Source of the DNA: Colimorpha sp964483145
GTDB taxonomy: Bacteria; Bacteroidota; Bacteroidia; Bacteroidales; P3
Assembly (NCBI GenBank): GCA_964483145.1
Contig: CAZAAK010000003.1
Location: forward strand, 1 to 60,594
Direction: 5' to 3'
DNA length: 60,594 bases
The notes beneath the pieces are model-generated. The model was not told the origin of the DNA. It saw only the letters and a list, made by a program, of their open reading frames with translations, and made no database searches. Positions 60,457-60,594 of this stretch are shown here, in pieces (position 1 is the first letter of the stretch; each line of letters starts with the position of its first letter). Both the position numbers and the translations under genes were made by a program.

Positions 60457-60594
60457 TGTTGCAACTCTGCGGATTGGGTACCGGAATGAGACAAAATCTT
60501 TGTTTGTACTGATGGTTTTGCGGGTAAGTTTTATCTGAATATATTGCTGTCCGGTAAAACTCAAAAGAGCATAAATACCCAGCCCGAAGCCTAG
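60445..60594 (-). CDS. 3' end of a minus-strand gene cut by the window
   Basis: The last 49 codons of a gene entering from the right, ending at TAG (60447-60445). The readable end includes LGFGLGIYALLSFTGQQYIQ and FRYPIRRVATRKK. The first part could be a beta strand of an outer-membrane protein, but the basic end is not typical of one. Family not assignable from so little sequence. Confidence 0.45.
   Translation of the reverse strand, partial: LGFGLGIYALLSFTGQQYIQIKLTRKTISTNKDFVSFRYPIRRVATRKK

Overview
The window looks like a chromosomal segment of a Bacteroidales bacterium with type IX secretion, possibly related to the Porphyromonas/Tannerella/Paludibacter side of the order. This is judged from the gene families only. 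The signs are a BspA-like leucine-rich-repeat adhesin with a C-terminal type IX sorting domain, an UpxY-family antiterminator, BY-kinases with Gly-Tyr tails, a Bacteroidetes ECF sigma cassette, and many promoters of the form TTG-N19-TAnnTTTG. Most genes have no strong Shine-Dalgarno sequence.

Layout. (1) 1-1064 is gene-poor, with tandem repeats and nested palindromes. (2) 1065-14127, minus strand, is a nine-gene operon: wza-like, wzc-like, rmlA, rmlC, rmlD, a WbpD/FdtC-like acetyltransferase, a PGxGQ membrane protein, a repeat lipoprotein and the large adhesin. It joins polysaccharide export and dTDP-rhamnose supply to surface proteins. (3) 14659-25991, plus strand, is housekeeping: a sugar-1-phosphate nucleotidyltransferase, an AddB-like nuclease, an OmpA/TPR lipoprotein, pssA, queA, comF, pyrH, frr and birA. 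A decayed gene split by a large palindrome lies between comF and pyrH. (4) 26004-30634 holds an ECF sigma cassette, a stand-alone HsdR-N-like protein, a single-domain PAS protein, and ptb divergent from a KamB-like P-loop protein. (5) 30738-54565, minus strand, is a 24-kb surface-polysaccharide locus led by an upxY-like gene. It encodes a sugar transferase, Wzm/Wzt, glycosyltransferases, two deacetylase-like proteins, a UDP-HexNAc 4-epimerase, a CapK-like adenylating enzyme, a second Wza/Wzc pair and a DegT aminotransferase. It also has enzymes unusual for sugar metabolism: an N5-(carboxyethyl)ornithine synthase-like dehydrogenase, an ATP-grasp ligase, an unassigned Rossmann protein and a DRE-TIM aldolase. 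A frameshifted glf (UDP-galactopyranose mutase) remnant lies between wzm and wzt. (6) 54901-60594 carries an M49-like metallopeptidase lipoprotein, tRNA-Ser(GGA), a second copy of the large palindrome, a GT4 glycosyltransferase overlapping an asparagine synthase homolog without its catalytic cysteine, and the 3' end of another gene.

How the parts fit. In bacteria with type IX secretion, cargo is anchored to an A-type LPS, so the two polysaccharide loci and the sorting-domain adhesin may serve one surface. The least familiar part is the group of four amino-acid or keto-acid type enzymes in the UpxY locus. I infer that it makes and attaches a non-sugar substituent, such as a carboxyethyl-amino acid or a hydroxy acid, to the polysaccharide. 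No rmlB is present, so dTDP-4-keto-6-deoxyglucose must be supplied from elsewhere.
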